Below are positions 34,048 to 45,720 of a DNA stretch of 64,000 nucleotides, one piece after another. The stretch spans positions 9,000,001 to 9,064,000 of the forward strand of contig CATNEN010000038.1 of NCBI GenBank assembly GCA_950097015.1, written 5' to 3'. Numbering within the stretch: position 1 is the stretch's first letter; each line of letters starts with the position of its first letter. The notes under the pieces are model-generated. The model was not told where the DNA came from, did not search any database, and saw only the letters and a program-made list of their open reading frames with translations. Source of the DNA: Macrostomum hystrix (Eukaryota > Platyhelminthes > Macrostomidae). Made by a program: the position numbers and the translations under genes.

Positions 34048-35927
34048 TCAGTCCACTCTACTACCGCCGCTAGCCATAGCCGAGAAGGTCGAACTGGCCG
34101 CGCTAGCCGCAGCGCCGCGCACCGTCTCGTTGGCGGCCACGCCCTGGCTAAACTCTTCACGGGCCTTAGCGAGGCTCGCGCCCGAACTGCGGTAGATGCG
34201 GTGCACCTGTGGGCAGATGAATTTCAAAATGAAGATCACGCAATATACTAGTATTTGTTTTGTGAAAAACTGACTACTGACAAACTGAATAGTATAATGC
34301 AACCCTCATAGACATTGGAAGGCAACCCTCATAGACAGGGGAAGCTGATCCTCATAGACAGGGGAAGCTGATCCTCATAGACAGGGGAAGGCGATCCTCA
34401 AAGACAGGGGAAGCTGATCCTCATAGACAGGGGAAGCTGATCCTCATAGACAGGGGAAGGCGATCCTCATAGACAGGGGAAGATGATCCTATTAGATAGG
34501 GGAAGCTGATCCTATTAGAGAGGGGAAGCTGATCCTCATAGACAGGGGAAGGCGATCCTCAAAGACAGGGGAAGCTGATCCTCATAGACAGGGGAAGGCG
34601 ATCCTCATAGACAGGGAAGGTGATCCTCATATACAGGGGAAGCTGACCCACATAGACAGGGGAAGGAAGCCCTTACGGACATGGGAATGCGGTCCTCACA
34701 GACAAGAGAAGGCAATCTTCTATTACAGATTAAAGCTTGTCACAAAGGTCTCACCCGGATGATGAGCAGGATGTCGAAAATGGTGAGCATTGTGAAATTG
34801 CCCGCAATGACCATCATGAAGATGCCGGCGCCCAAATTGATTCGCACAGTGGAAACGCTGTTGATCCAGCCGCAGGAGCCCAGGTAATTGATGCCGAGGC
34901 ACTGTACAATCAAGATGACGATATGCACAGAGAACAGCAAGAAAAATAGACAAAAGTTAAAGCTGCTGTCACTTCTGCAAAAGAAAATGTTCCAAAAATA
35001 ACTGGTTAAGGCGATAGACGGCTTGACAGATAAGCGTAGCTACGGGGTGTATTTTAAGGACAATACACTTACCTAAAAGCCTTGTAGAGCGGCCGGAACC
35101 AGCACAGGTAAGAGCAGGGCACTAGAATGATGCACAGCAACAAGGACATGCCAAACACAGTGCCAGAAATGAGACCGTCGGTGCCACCAACCACGCCGAA
35201 GTAAGTAGCGGTGCCGATGATGTTAAGCAGCAGTAGCAAGGTGTGCGCAATCCACAGGTAGTAACCAATTTTAACAACTAGCCTGTAGTTAGCCGGAATC
35301 TCCAAGTCAAAGTCCTGATAGAAGCAGGGACCAATCGGACAGAAGGAGGGCAGCGGCGGCCAGTTGTTTGCTGACTCTGCGCGGGAATTTGGGGCATGTT
35401 TTAAATAGTTGCTTAAAGACACTGCAAGAATTTTCGGAAAGGAAAAGAGAATGTTTAACCTAACAGTCGAGGTCTCTCACATCAATGGTGAAAAAACTCC
35501 AATAGTTTCCCTTACGTCTCTATAGGGGCCAACCTCTAAGACACATGTCAGACGATGAAAAAGTCAGGGCAGATCTACAGACAAGGGAAAGTCATCCTAG
35601 TGTTACCAAGGGGATTAAGAAATTGGCTTCCGATTAATCAACTGCTGGGGACTCACGCGAACCGCCCCTAGCAGCGCTGGCCTCCTCCTCCCGGCGTCGC
35701 TGTTCAGCTTCCCGGCGCTCGAGCTCGCGCGATTTAGCTTCCAGCTCGCGTTGGCGCCTCTCCAGCTCGTCGCTAGAGATGCGCTGCTGGGAGCTGGCTG
35801 TGTAAGCTGGCGGCGCAGACGGCAGCGTTGGTGGCATCGGCTGCTGCTGCGCTTTTTTATCGAAAGGATTAAACTCGCCAGTGGCTTGGCTACTGCCACC
35901 GCCTCGGGCCTGCTGCACCGATGGGTC
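34048..35927 (-). CDS. SCAMP: SCAMP (secretory carrier membrane protein) paralogue A, first exon not found
   Basis: Exons on the minus strand: 35927-35657, 35376-35073, 34974-34755, 34206-34048; 954 nt, in frame (phases 1, 2, 0), 317 residues plus stop. SCAMPs are four-pass proteins of the post-Golgi recycling and exocytic membranes. Seen here: DPSVQQ and an EFNPFD motif (EH-domain binding), a charged helix rich in Glu/Arg (ERRQRELEAKSRELERREA), the hallmark NNWPPLPSFCPIGPCFYQDF, four hydrophobic segments, the inter-helix CWFRPLYKAFR peptide, and a C-tail with VHRIYR...REEFSQGVAANETV. The first coding exon, normally a few NPF residues, must lie upstream because exon 2 starts after an acceptor (CCTAG). 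I found no good candidate between 36 and 39 kb. It is the tandem partner of the gene at 40.4-42.5 kb. Confidence 0.93.
34302..34730. repeat. 23-bp minisatellite in SCAMP A, last intron
   Basis: Unit contains CCTCATAGACAGGGGAAGCT. The unit nearest exon 4 (CCTCACAGACAAGAGAAGGC) matches the single unit in the same intron of SCAMP B. Confidence 0.95.
35525..35600 (+). repeat. SINE family 1 fragment in SCAMP A intron
   Basis: CCAACCTCTAAGACAC then GATGAAAAAGTCAGGGCAGAT; same place and flank as the fragment in SCAMP B. Confidence 0.65.
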
Positions 35928-38900
35928 CTAGGCGCAATTAAGCAAATTGAGTTAGATTAACTGCATGCTGCCACATCAACCTAATGCAGATACTTTTTGC
36001 ACTCTTGGTACAAAGGTATTTGTTTGGCAGAATGCTTGGCATTTTGTACATGACAATGATTCTAGGGATTTTGAAAATTCCATTGCTAGTCAGCTCAAAG
36101 GCTACATGCCTTTGATAGTTATAACTTTTTGAGAAACTACTAATATGAATTACGTTTTTATACATTTATCTATCAGAAGAACTTTAAAAAAAGATTCAAT
36201 TGGTCAAATTCAAAAGGTCAAAAAGTCAATTGGAGATGACAATAGATGGCATGGTGCACATATGACACCACTGTATAGCATCCTCAGTTGAGACTTAAGG
36301 TTTAATGTTTTAGAAAGTGAAATAGGGCCTCTTTCAAAGAAATTGTTTACTGCAAAAATAAATACTTTGTTTATATTCACCACTTTTGATCCAAAACACC
36401 ACTTTTGTTTTAATGCACCAATGCACAGAAAATAGAAAAGTTTTACTGAAGTGGAGAAACTTAAGGAGGGATACAAAGAATAGGTATAAATAAACATGTG
36501 TGAGGAAGTAAAAAATTAACTTTTAGTCATGTGAGAACAATGTTCAGAATAAGAAAGTTTGAAATAGTGAAGTGTTTGCCTTAAAGTTATTTCAAGAGAC
36601 ATTAATAAAGTGAAGTGAATAAAGTGAAAGAAGGAGAGCTGTAACCCTAGTTCCACTGGTAAGCCCAAGACAGACTGACGAATAACTGAAAAGTGATTGA
36701 ATAATAACTGAAGAGTGATAAGACTTTATAAAGATTGATAAAAGCAATAGAGAATGAAAAATATAAAAATAGTGATAAAGATTGATAATGACTGATAAAA
36801 ATTACTTACATAAATAATACAGTAAAGTTATAATTGCAAGTAAATTATAAATATCAGCCATATTGAAGATATAATGCTACAATATGAAATATATAAATGC
36901 TACCAATCTGAATTTGAAATAAGACATTCATAAAGTAAATAACTGAAGACACTTATAAGTTAGTCATAAGAGAATTTATGAATTAAAAGTCTCCAAAACA
37001 TATTTATTAGAACAGTCCTAGGACAAATTTACTTTACTGGTTGACAAGTCTTTTTTGTTTCTAATTTTTAAACACATTTTCCTAGCTTTTTAATATACTC
37101 TATGGTACTGGCTATAAATAGCTTAAAGTTGCTACTACTATTTTTTAATAATGAAATTGAATCACAAATCAATTAACTGTTTATAATTTATGTGTATAAA
37201 TGTAGTAGAGATGCATTTCTCACTCTTTTTGAAAGTCTAATTCGTTCCTATGCTCTTTGTTTAAATGTGCTAAATATTGTTTATACATTTCACTTACAAG
37301 CTTTCTCAGAGAAATATATTTTGCTGCAAATTACATTGAGCACATCACATCATTAGTGGCAGGCAGCGTGTTCCATCCCTTGAGTCGACCATGTCATGCT
37401 ATAACGACTTATGTCATGAATTACGAGTTAGCTATCATTAATATTCTTACCGAGAATGGACTGTTAGTCGAAGAAGCAGCAAATGGGTTTTCAAAATCAG
37501 ACATATTAGCGCAGAATATTAACTTGTCTGTGAATCACCTAAAGGAATGCAGCAATTTATTTAGTAACTCAAAACCGTTTTTATATTCTTCAAAATATGT
37601 AAATGTGCTATTTAATTGGCTAGATCCTGGCAGGCTGGCAATTTTGTTTCTAAGACAGGAAATTCGAATTTCAGTTCAAATAAATTATGACAACAATTAA
37701 ACAAATTTACTAAACTTAGGTTGTGACATTTTGCACTGTCGCGGTAAAAAAAATTTCAGTGCATTTTTTTTCATTTATTTATTCAGAAATACTTGTTGTA
37801 GAATTGTAAACTAATGAAATTAATTAGCCAAGCTTTTTTTATATGTCGCGCTTGTTTTCTGCCAATATTAACACGAAAAATTATCGGCTGGGCCGCTGGA
37901 TTATGAATTATGAATAAATGATCAAACGATATAGAGGCATTAGTTTCTGATGCTCTAGGCTAGAACTTGATCAATCAAGTCGACGTTTGGCTAATTACCA
38001 ACATCATCGGATTTAAATACCACGTCACGATTAAGTTCTTTTGTATAATCTGCGCGCGCAAACCAGCCGCTAATTTTTCGTTCAATCGCTTTAATTTTCA
38101 GGTAACCTTTGTGGTTTGTTTCTGACACAAAAATGATTGGAAATTACTGTTGAGAAGTTTTTTTGCAAGATGCATTTGAGTGGGCTGTGTCTTGGAACTG
38201 GGTGGGACGCCAGTCGACTAGGCCAGTTACACCTCCTTAGTTTTACCAACTGCCCATGCCCTTTTTTATCTTTTGATCATTCATTGTACTAATTCATAAT
38301 GTAGCCGATAATTTATCGTTTTATAATGGCAGAAAAGAATTGAACTACAGAAAAAAGCTAGGCTAATTAAGAAGCGAAGATTATCCGCTAAGATCAAAAC
38401 CTGATCTGCGTTTGCAAGCTCGGCTGCCTTAATTGATTACATTTGCTGACAGCTTTAATCTTAATGTGAATTAAGCAGTAGTTTTTCTTTCATAGGTGAA
38501 AACTATGAGCATTGCAAGCTCGTACAAGCATTAAACATTATCTTTACACAATCTAGCAGTACGGGCACTGTTGCACATGCAGGTTTTGCAACCTTCGAGG
38601 GTTTGCAGGTATAAACGTATAGCAGCTGTCCATTGGTCAAATGTTCAATTGGAGATGACCAATACAAGACAAAAGGCTTAGCTCTTTAGCTCTGGAAGGC
38701 TTCAAAGACCCTGCAAGGCACTCTTTGAAGAAACCGTACGGTTCCAAGACCAAGACCAATATCTGAGCGGGTACAGGCACAGCGGATGGTCTATCTATAT
38801 TAGCCTATTTAGCTCGAAACAGCTAAATGACAAGACCAAAAAAATTGTAAAACTTAACTCAGAAGTCAACCCCATGCAGCAATCAAGGGGTCATATGCAA

Positions 38901-39009
38901 CCCAAGGGGCGAAGAAAGAGAGCTGGCTGAGGGTCAGAGGGTTAGAGCGATATCTGAAGGCTTTCACTCCCGGTCTCATTGAGCGTCTTATTCTCATTTT
39001 GATATTGCT
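35928..39009. other. AT-rich region upstream of SCAMP A
   Basis: No convincing exon. An open frame at 37257-37700 (147 codons) has no recognisable motif and overlaps a stretch similar to 47632-47720, so it is likely repeat-derived. Confidence 0.4.
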
Positions 39010-39372
39010 GGTCTTCAAAGACCCTCGATGGCGGTCCTCAAAGATCTTAGATGCCGGTCTTCGAAGAGCCTGGATGCCGATTTGCAAAGACCCTGAATGG
39101 CGGTTCTCAAAGATCCTGGATGGCGGTCCTCAAAGATCCTGGATGCCGGTCTTCGAAGACCCTGGATGCTGGTCTTCAAAGACCGTGGATGGCGGTTCTC
39201 AAAGATCCTGGATGGCGGTCCTCAAAGATCCTGGATGCCGGTCTTCGAAGACCCTGGATGCTGGTCTTCAAAGACCGTGGATGGCGGTCCTTAAAGATCC
39301 TGGATGCCGGTGTTCGAAGATCCTGGATGCCGGTGTTCGAAGACCCTGGATGTCGGTCCTTAACGACCATAG
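39010..39372. repeat. 23-bp minisatellite downstream of SCAMP B
   Basis: Unit contains GGATGCCGGTCTTCGAAGAC. Units include the perfect 14-bp palindrome GGTCTTCGAAGACC. Homologous to the array at 31.6-32.5 kb. Confidence 0.95.
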
Positions 39373-40395
39373 AAGAAAGATAAAACAAATATAAATCAAT
39401 AAAATGCGCACCTTGTAGACGTGTTGTATCAACACAAAAAGCTGTGTAGTAATTCAGTTGTATTGTAGCTTGTTGATAAGCGAAGCTTCATATACTCGTA
39501 AATAAGGTGCTATTTAATAGAATGTTCTAAAATAAATTTTCGTGTACGCATGTGCATAGAGATCGCAATTGCAGTCGAATCTAAAAATCACAATTGTTAA
39601 TTAACAAAAACCAGAAAAAGCATCACACAGGTGATAGAAGAGTTGGAATGTTTGATTCGAATAATACTACTCAAGGCAGAATTCAATTAGCTGTCTTGCG
39701 ACCTAACTAGCCATATGAATTAGTCCATTTGGCGTTGATACTACTAAAGAATACAGAAACTTAATAGAAAAAAAGTTTCGTAAAAAGGCGAGGCAATAAG
39801 CTAAAGAACAAAATGGATATATCACTTACACTTGAGTAGGAATTAGTTCCTGTTTTTGCAGTTACATAGAACCACCTTAATCACCTTAAGGATCGCAAAG
39901 CGAAAAAAAAAAATGAGCAGCAGAAAGGTAAAAAAACTACGCCATTACGTTCAAAACGCAGCCTGTGACATCACCGGCTTTAGCCTTGGCATTTCGTACC
40001 TGTAAAATTTATAATCTAATGGCAAGCCAGAATAAAAAAGCAAGCAATAGAAAGTTAGTTTAGACGCTTGAGTAGCAAATAAAAATAAGTTAGTGTAAAA
40101 CAGCCGCCGGTAAAATAATACCAAGCGTGCTGTAAGGCGCGCTGTGATTGCAAAGGAGAGGCTCGGGTGCAGACCCACAGTCTTCCCAATCTGACATCTG
40201 TATTCCTAATCCCCGATCTCTACTTATTAATTTTTCCTATCATTTTCAGCAAAGCTGGGCAGCAATGAGTCTCTATTAGTAACAGCAATAATGAATAGGA
40301 ATGAGATTATGTAAAGTGTGGAGTAAAACTGGTTCCATCTGGTTTAATTTTACAATCCAAGATCGTATAGGCAGTCTTCAGTGACTCTGATGGTT
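39373..40395. other. 3' flank of SCAMP B
   Basis: Partly collinear with 32.5-34.0 kb (shared AAGCTGTGTA, TATTGTAG and AAAGCATCACA blocks), so it belongs to the duplicated segment. At 40181-40220 it holds one or two units resembling the 33 kb array. Confidence 0.6.
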
Positions 40396-42544
40396 TCAGT
40401 AATGCATTCCGCCGCGGCTGCCGCCAGCCATAGTCGAAAAAGTCGAACTGGCCGCGTTAGCCGCAGCGCCGCGCACCGCCTCGTTGGCGGCCACGGTGTG
40501 GCTGAACTCTTCGCTGGCCCTGACGAGGCTGGCGCCCATACCGCGGTAGATGCGGTGCACCTGCGGACCAATCGAAGCCAATGTTAGCACACATTATAAG
40601 TTAGGATCGAGCTAGATTGGGGAAAAGAAATGCTAAATATTCGTATATTAATGACCTAATTAGCATTCTACACCAAGCATTCGTCTTACTCTACTAACAG
40701 TAGAACGCACGAAATGTGAAACGTGAGTAATGCCACAGTTAAACAGCCTTTTCCGGGGCCATGCATTAATTAATTAGCGAATTAATTCACGACAAAAATA
40801 TTAGGAGACGCGAAATAATTAGTAAAAGATTACAAGACCCACAAAACTGGTATCTAAGGACAGAGGAGGGCGGTTCTCACAGACAAGAGAAGGCAATCTC
40901 ACCCGGATGATGAGCAGGATGTCGAAAATGGTGAGCAGTGTGAACATGCCCGCAATGACCATCATGAAGATGCCGGCGCCCAAATTGATTCGCACAGTAG
41001 AAATACTGTTGATCCAGCCGCAGGAGCCCAGGTAATTGAGGCCGAGGCACTGTACAATCAATATGAGTATTTGCACCATAAACAGCAGGAAAAATATGCA
41101 AAAGTTTAAGCTGCTGTCGCTTCTGCAAAACAAGTTGAATAGAACAGTTAGGAAGACAGTAAGTACAGTCGAATTTAAACACAATGGACTCACCGAATGG
41201 CTTTGTACAGTGGCCGGAACCAGCACAGGTAAGAGCAGGGCACATGGATGATGCATGTCAACACGGACACGCCAAACACAGTGCCAGAAATGATGCCATA
41301 GTAGCCACTAACCACGCCGAAGTAAGTAGCGGTGCCGATGATGTTAAGCAGCAGTAGTAAGGTGTGCGCAATCCACAGGTAGTAACCAATTTTAACAACT
41401 AGCCTGTAGTTAGCCGGAATCTCCAAGTCAAAGTCCTGATAGAAGCAGGGACCAATCGGACAGAAGGAGGGCAGCGGCGGCCAGTTGCTGACTAGCCCTG
41501 TGCGCGAAATACAGCGATTGTGGCATGCTAATCTTAATTCTAAAGCTTTGAACAGTTTCCCGCTAAGAAAGTGGGCTGTTTTTTCGGCTGCTATTTTGGC
41601 CACATTTTGGCGCGAAGCAGCGAAATCCGTGGCCCTATTTTGACAGTCTTGATGATGCTCGTTGTGAGGGGTGGATCGTTGTGAGGGGTGGATCGTTGTG
41701 AGGGGTGGATCGTTGTGAGGGGTGGATCGTTGTGAGGGGTGGATCGTTGTGAGGGGTGGATCGCTGTGAGGGGTGGATCGTTGTGAGGGGTGGATCGTTG
41801 TGAGGGGTGGAACGCTGTGAGGGGTGGATCGTTGTGAGGGGTGGATCGTTGTGAGGGGTGGATCGTTGTGAGGGGTGGATCGTTGTGAGGGGTGGATCGT
41901 TGTGAGGGGTGGATCGCTGTGAGGGGTGGATCGTTGTGAGGGGTGGATCGTTGTGAGGGGTGGAACGCTGTGAGGGGTGGATCGTTGTGAGGGGTGGATC
42001 GTTGTGAGGGGTTAACCTCCAAGGCACACTGTCTGACAATGTAAAAGTCAGGGCAGATGTACACACCTGTGTGAGCGTGTGCTCAGGAGTCAGCGAAATG
42101 GACAGGACGCTATCTCGCTGACTCCGGGTCTACTGTTCGATGGTAGTTGTTACATTATTACCCTAACAGACAAGGGAAAGTCACTCTAGCAGGCAGAACA
42201 GTCTCTCTAAAAGATAGAGCAAAGTGTGCCAAGAGGAGAGGGATTAAGAAATTGGCTCCCGATTAATCAAATGCTGGGGACTCACGCGAGCCGACCCCGG
42301 CAGCACTGGCCTTCTCCTCATCCCGGCGTCGCTGTTCAGCTTCTCGAAGCTCGAGCTCGCGCGATTTAGCTTCCAGCTCGCGTTGGCGCCTCTCCAGCTC
42401 GTCGCTAGAGATGCGTTGCTGGGCGCTGATTGTGTAAGCTGGCGGCGGTGGCACCAACTGCTGCTGCCTGTATCCATCGAAAGGATTAAACTCGCCAGCA
42501 GCTTGGCTACTGCCACCGCCTCGGGCCTGCTGCACCGATGGGTC
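40396..42544 (-). CDS. SCAMP: SCAMP paralogue B, exons 2-5
   Basis: Exons 42544-42286, 41497-41194, 41122-40903, 40560-40396 (minus), 948 nt in frame, 315 residues plus stop. Exons 3 and 4 are exactly as long as in paralogue A (304 and 220 nt) and nearly identical in protein, so this is a tandem duplication. Exon 2 is 12 nt shorter in the proline-rich linker, and the C-terminus ends in GGSRGGMHY instead of SGGSRVD. The NPF motif, charged helix, NWPPLPSFCPIGPCFYQDF and four membrane segments are all kept, so both copies look functional. The intron between exons 2 and 3 contains a 17-bp minisatellite and a SINE fragment. A candidate first exon is at 45067-45084. Confidence 0.93.
41662..42012. 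repeat. 17-bp minisatellite in SCAMP B intron
   Basis: Unit GTTGTGAGGGGTGGATC, about 20 nearly identical copies, joined directly to a SINE fragment. Absent from SCAMP A. Confidence 0.97.
42008..42150 (+). repeat. SINE family 1, 3' part, in SCAMP B intron
   Basis: AACCTCCAAGGCACAC, AAAGTCAGGGCAGATGTACA, TGTGTGAGCGTGTGCTCAGG and AGTCAGCGAAATGGACAG match the 24.9 kb copy. Confidence 0.75.
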
Positions 42545-42958
42545 CTAGGTACAGTTAAGCAACTGAGTTAGATTATAAGCATACCACAACAATCTGATAA
42601 GTATTCAATATGCTTCAGATACTTCTTGCCCTTTTGAATTAGTTTAGAAACGTTCGGATTCTTGTTTGACAGAATCCTTTGGGTTCTGCAGAAAGCTTCA
42701 TTGATTTTTATATAAAGTTTTAAACCCTTATAATACAAAAACAGAAGTACATTTTTTCTTAACCAGTCAAACATATAGCTATTAAAATTCAGAAGATAGC
42801 ACTTTTAACACAGTAAAATAAAAGTATTTTTTAATCGCAAGAAATTTTTAGACCTGACAGAAATAATTGTTACAGCATATGAGCACACGAGCATCTCTTA
42901 ATTGATAAAAAGAGTTTTTTATTCAATTGCTATATTCAGGCAAATTTTTGTTGTTGTG

Positions 42959-43025
42959 TTTAAAGGATACATTGTGGAGTATAATAGTGGGAATGGCCCC
43001 CATCGCCGCAGTGTATCCTTTTAAA
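42959..43025. ncRNA. miRNA-precursor-like hairpin (candidate)
   Basis: Arm 1 42959-42977 (TTTAAAGGATACATTGTGG) pairs with arm 2 43006-43025 (CCGCAGTGTATCCTTTTAAA): about 19 pairs with one bulge and two G:U wobbles, and a 28-nt loop. A small inverted-repeat element is the alternative reading. Confidence 0.35.
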
Positions 43026-45066
43026 GAAGTTAAACAGTGAGCATGCTAGTCCGGAAGACACCATGGAAACTCATGACTAGATAAAGCGGAGGCCTACAGC
43101 AAATGGACTATAGCTGCCTTTTAGTGTCCTACAATTTCTTTTTAAGAAGAGTTAGTTGCAGGTATGTAAACTATATATATAAATTGACAGTTGCCACCAT
43201 TAGCAGGGAAGAAGTGCTCGCCTAAATTGCCTGCCAGTTCTTCTATTTCCATTTCCCTTGATAGGCGTATAATCCGGAAGCCACTGACACATGAAAATGT
43301 TAATTCTAACAGCTTTAAGGCCAAGCTTCGCAAATTAGAATTTCAATTAACCTATTAGTGGCCGGTCATCCGCGTCGCCTGCATGCTCGGATTACATGTT
43401 CGGCGTAACACAGTCCTAGTAAATATTTTTGGCTAATAAGTGTCATGACACTGTTTTTAGAATTTTAGATTTTTACACGATAGTCTGCGATTGAGGATCG
43501 AAGGTCTTGTTATTTTAGCGTTCCATTGCTCAGTGTCGGAAGAAATTTAATATTATTCGGAAAACAACTGAGATAAGCAAACGAAAAGCCAAAAATATAA
43601 GCAAAACACAATTTAAGTGGTAGTATAAGTCAGCGAAATAAATCTACAAGAGTAATTAACTCTTACTATTAACTATGAACCTGGCTCTCCAGGTCAACCA
43701 TTGCACACGTACAAAGTTTTGGAGATTGAAATCGGCTAGAGCACTTGTCCCAAATCGAGTTGTAAATACCAGATAGAGCTGAGTCATTGTACCATCCGCC
43801 GCTTGGTCCAATTAATCAGGAATTAGACTATGCACTCTCAGGAATTTTAGAGCATCCCGGACGAGCGAATCTTCACCTTCCTGAACGAGGTTCCATATCT
43901 ATAAATTATTCCACTTAAGGGTTAAACCTCCGGCACTGTGCCCCCCACCTAGCCCCTATCTATTTTCACCAAGTTGTTGATATGATTCTAATGATGCATA
44001 TTGCTGATACTGATTATAATGGCATACCTTTTTTGAGGCAGCTATCATAAAAGTTAAGTGTATTGATTGAGGGAGTTTTGATGAGATTTATGTGAATGGG
44101 CCAATATAATATTTGTATTTAAAGGTATTACTAAAGCTTCTAGACTTCGCTCTGAGAAACAATTAACAGTTCGCTATATTTTGGAGATCTGATCCTTTTG
44201 TTCCTTTGTTCGGCAGCATTATCCGTCAGTGATATTTTTCCAGTGCTAATATTATTTTATTACATATGTCATCATCGTCAGCTATCAGTTAGCTATGTCT
44301 AAAAAATGTACAGTTTTGTAAGTGAATCGATGTCTTATTACATTTTTAACTGCTCTTTTCTTAATTTGCAATTTTTTTAGAGAGCCCTATACAACGACGA
44401 AGCTTCGAACGCGAGCGTAGCAGCGTGACACAGACTCAAAGGCTACATCTGCGATTGTCTGCGGCTCCAATTTTTTATGTCAATGATGTCCTCGGACCAA
44501 TAAAACTAGGCCGCCCTTAGAGGCATCGGCAGAGATGTGGACAAGGCCAACAGAGCTGCGTATCTCACCATCCAATACATGGCGAACATCCGGACCCCTA
44601 GTGTAGCTAGAAAGCCGAAGAGCGGCAGCGTGGGACTCCAATTCCAGTGAGTGCTTGTCTGTAAGAGGAATCTACCTTCGGTAAGCCTGATGCACCTTGC
44701 GGAACAGCAACTACACGGGACTCATCGATGGTCCAGCAAAAGCTGGCATCTGATTAACCAATCTGTAAAAGTTGTACGCAATGCAGAACAAACTATGGGT
44801 GCTGATGCAAGCAGTTGAGATAGTCCTCTGGGGACAACAAGAGGGGCAAAGATGGCAAAAAATTAAAAACCTCCAGCCGATGTGACTCTGCCATATCACA
44901 TAGCTCGTAGTTTCAGAGTAACTGCAGCGAATCAAAAGCCTGAAAGACACAGGCTATTAAAGTGCACTGGGTTGGCCATTCCTCCACAATCTGCCAGACC
45001 CATGCGACTTTGAGTAACCAGATAATGTAAAACAAATTTTAAAGCAGTTTTAATTAAAAAACTTAC
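43026..45066. other. AT-rich region with a GC-richer island at 44390-44960
   Basis: The island has coding-like stretches in different frames (e.g. DVDKANRAAYLTIQYMANI before a stop near 44650) but no intact gene and no family I recognise. It may be a decayed gene or transposon. Confidence 0.3.
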
Positions 45067-45084
45067 TATTTTGAAGGGGTTCAT
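45067..45084 (-). other. candidate first coding exon of SCAMP B (MNPFKI)
   Basis: Minus strand reads ATG AAC CCC TTC AAA ATA followed at once by GTAAGT. It supplies a start codon, an NPF motif expected at SCAMP N-termini, and a phase-0 donor that fits the phase-0 acceptor of exon 2 at 42544. The exon is only 18 coding bases long, so a chance match is possible. Confidence 0.45.
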
Positions 45085-45631
45085 TTTTGTTTTTGAATTA
45101 AGTATGTATTCTTATTTGCCTTCTCACTATTAATTGTGTATGTCGGAAAACTTTTCACTGTTATTTTTGTGGTTCATTTTTTGTTGTAATAAAAACATCA
45201 CTGCTTATTCAATTTTTATGAAGTTGAGGCTCTGAACCTCTAGTCCAGGTGCAACCTGGGTGACTGAGAGTCAGAGAACCCTGGAAGGAGACCACTTGTG
45301 CCAATACAATTTGCTAGAGATTAGAAAATGAGAGTCCCATGGACATTAGAGTTCTGGAGTGTTAAGAGTTACAGGAGCGTTTTTTAGGGCTACCAGTCAG
45401 TGAATAGGGGACTATGTGCAGAATTGAGATATAAATAAGAGAGACCATTTGAGCCAAATGAGTGCACTACCATAGAAAGAGAGAATTAAGTGATGTTACA
45501 AAAGCCTTGTTACATAGGGTAAGGCTGGACAGCTATTACAAAATAATTTATTACACCAATTGACTCTTAATTGCTTAATAGAAATTGACTTGCAAGACCT
45601 GCAACAATGGTCAGACGGCATTTGAATACTG

Positions 45632-45720
45632 GTCAAATTGAACAGATGGTCAGTTGGACACTGGTATATACCAGTGCAAAGTGGTACATATCAAATTAAA
45701 ATTAAAGCTAAACAAAGTGC
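45632..45720 (+). repeat. dispersed repeat, copy at 45.6 kb
   Basis: Contains ATGGTCAGTTGGACAC, AGTGCAAAGTGGT and AAAGCTAAACAAAG; matched over about 90 bp at 47735-47825. Confidence 0.75.

Noticed and set aside
32917-34251. 444-codon plus-strand frame with an ATG and about 100 non-repeat residues before the array
   Set aside because: Most of it is the 21-bp array, and its end runs antisense through SCAMP A's last exon. The first 100 codons have no motif, acceptor or donor; a real small exon cannot be fully excluded.
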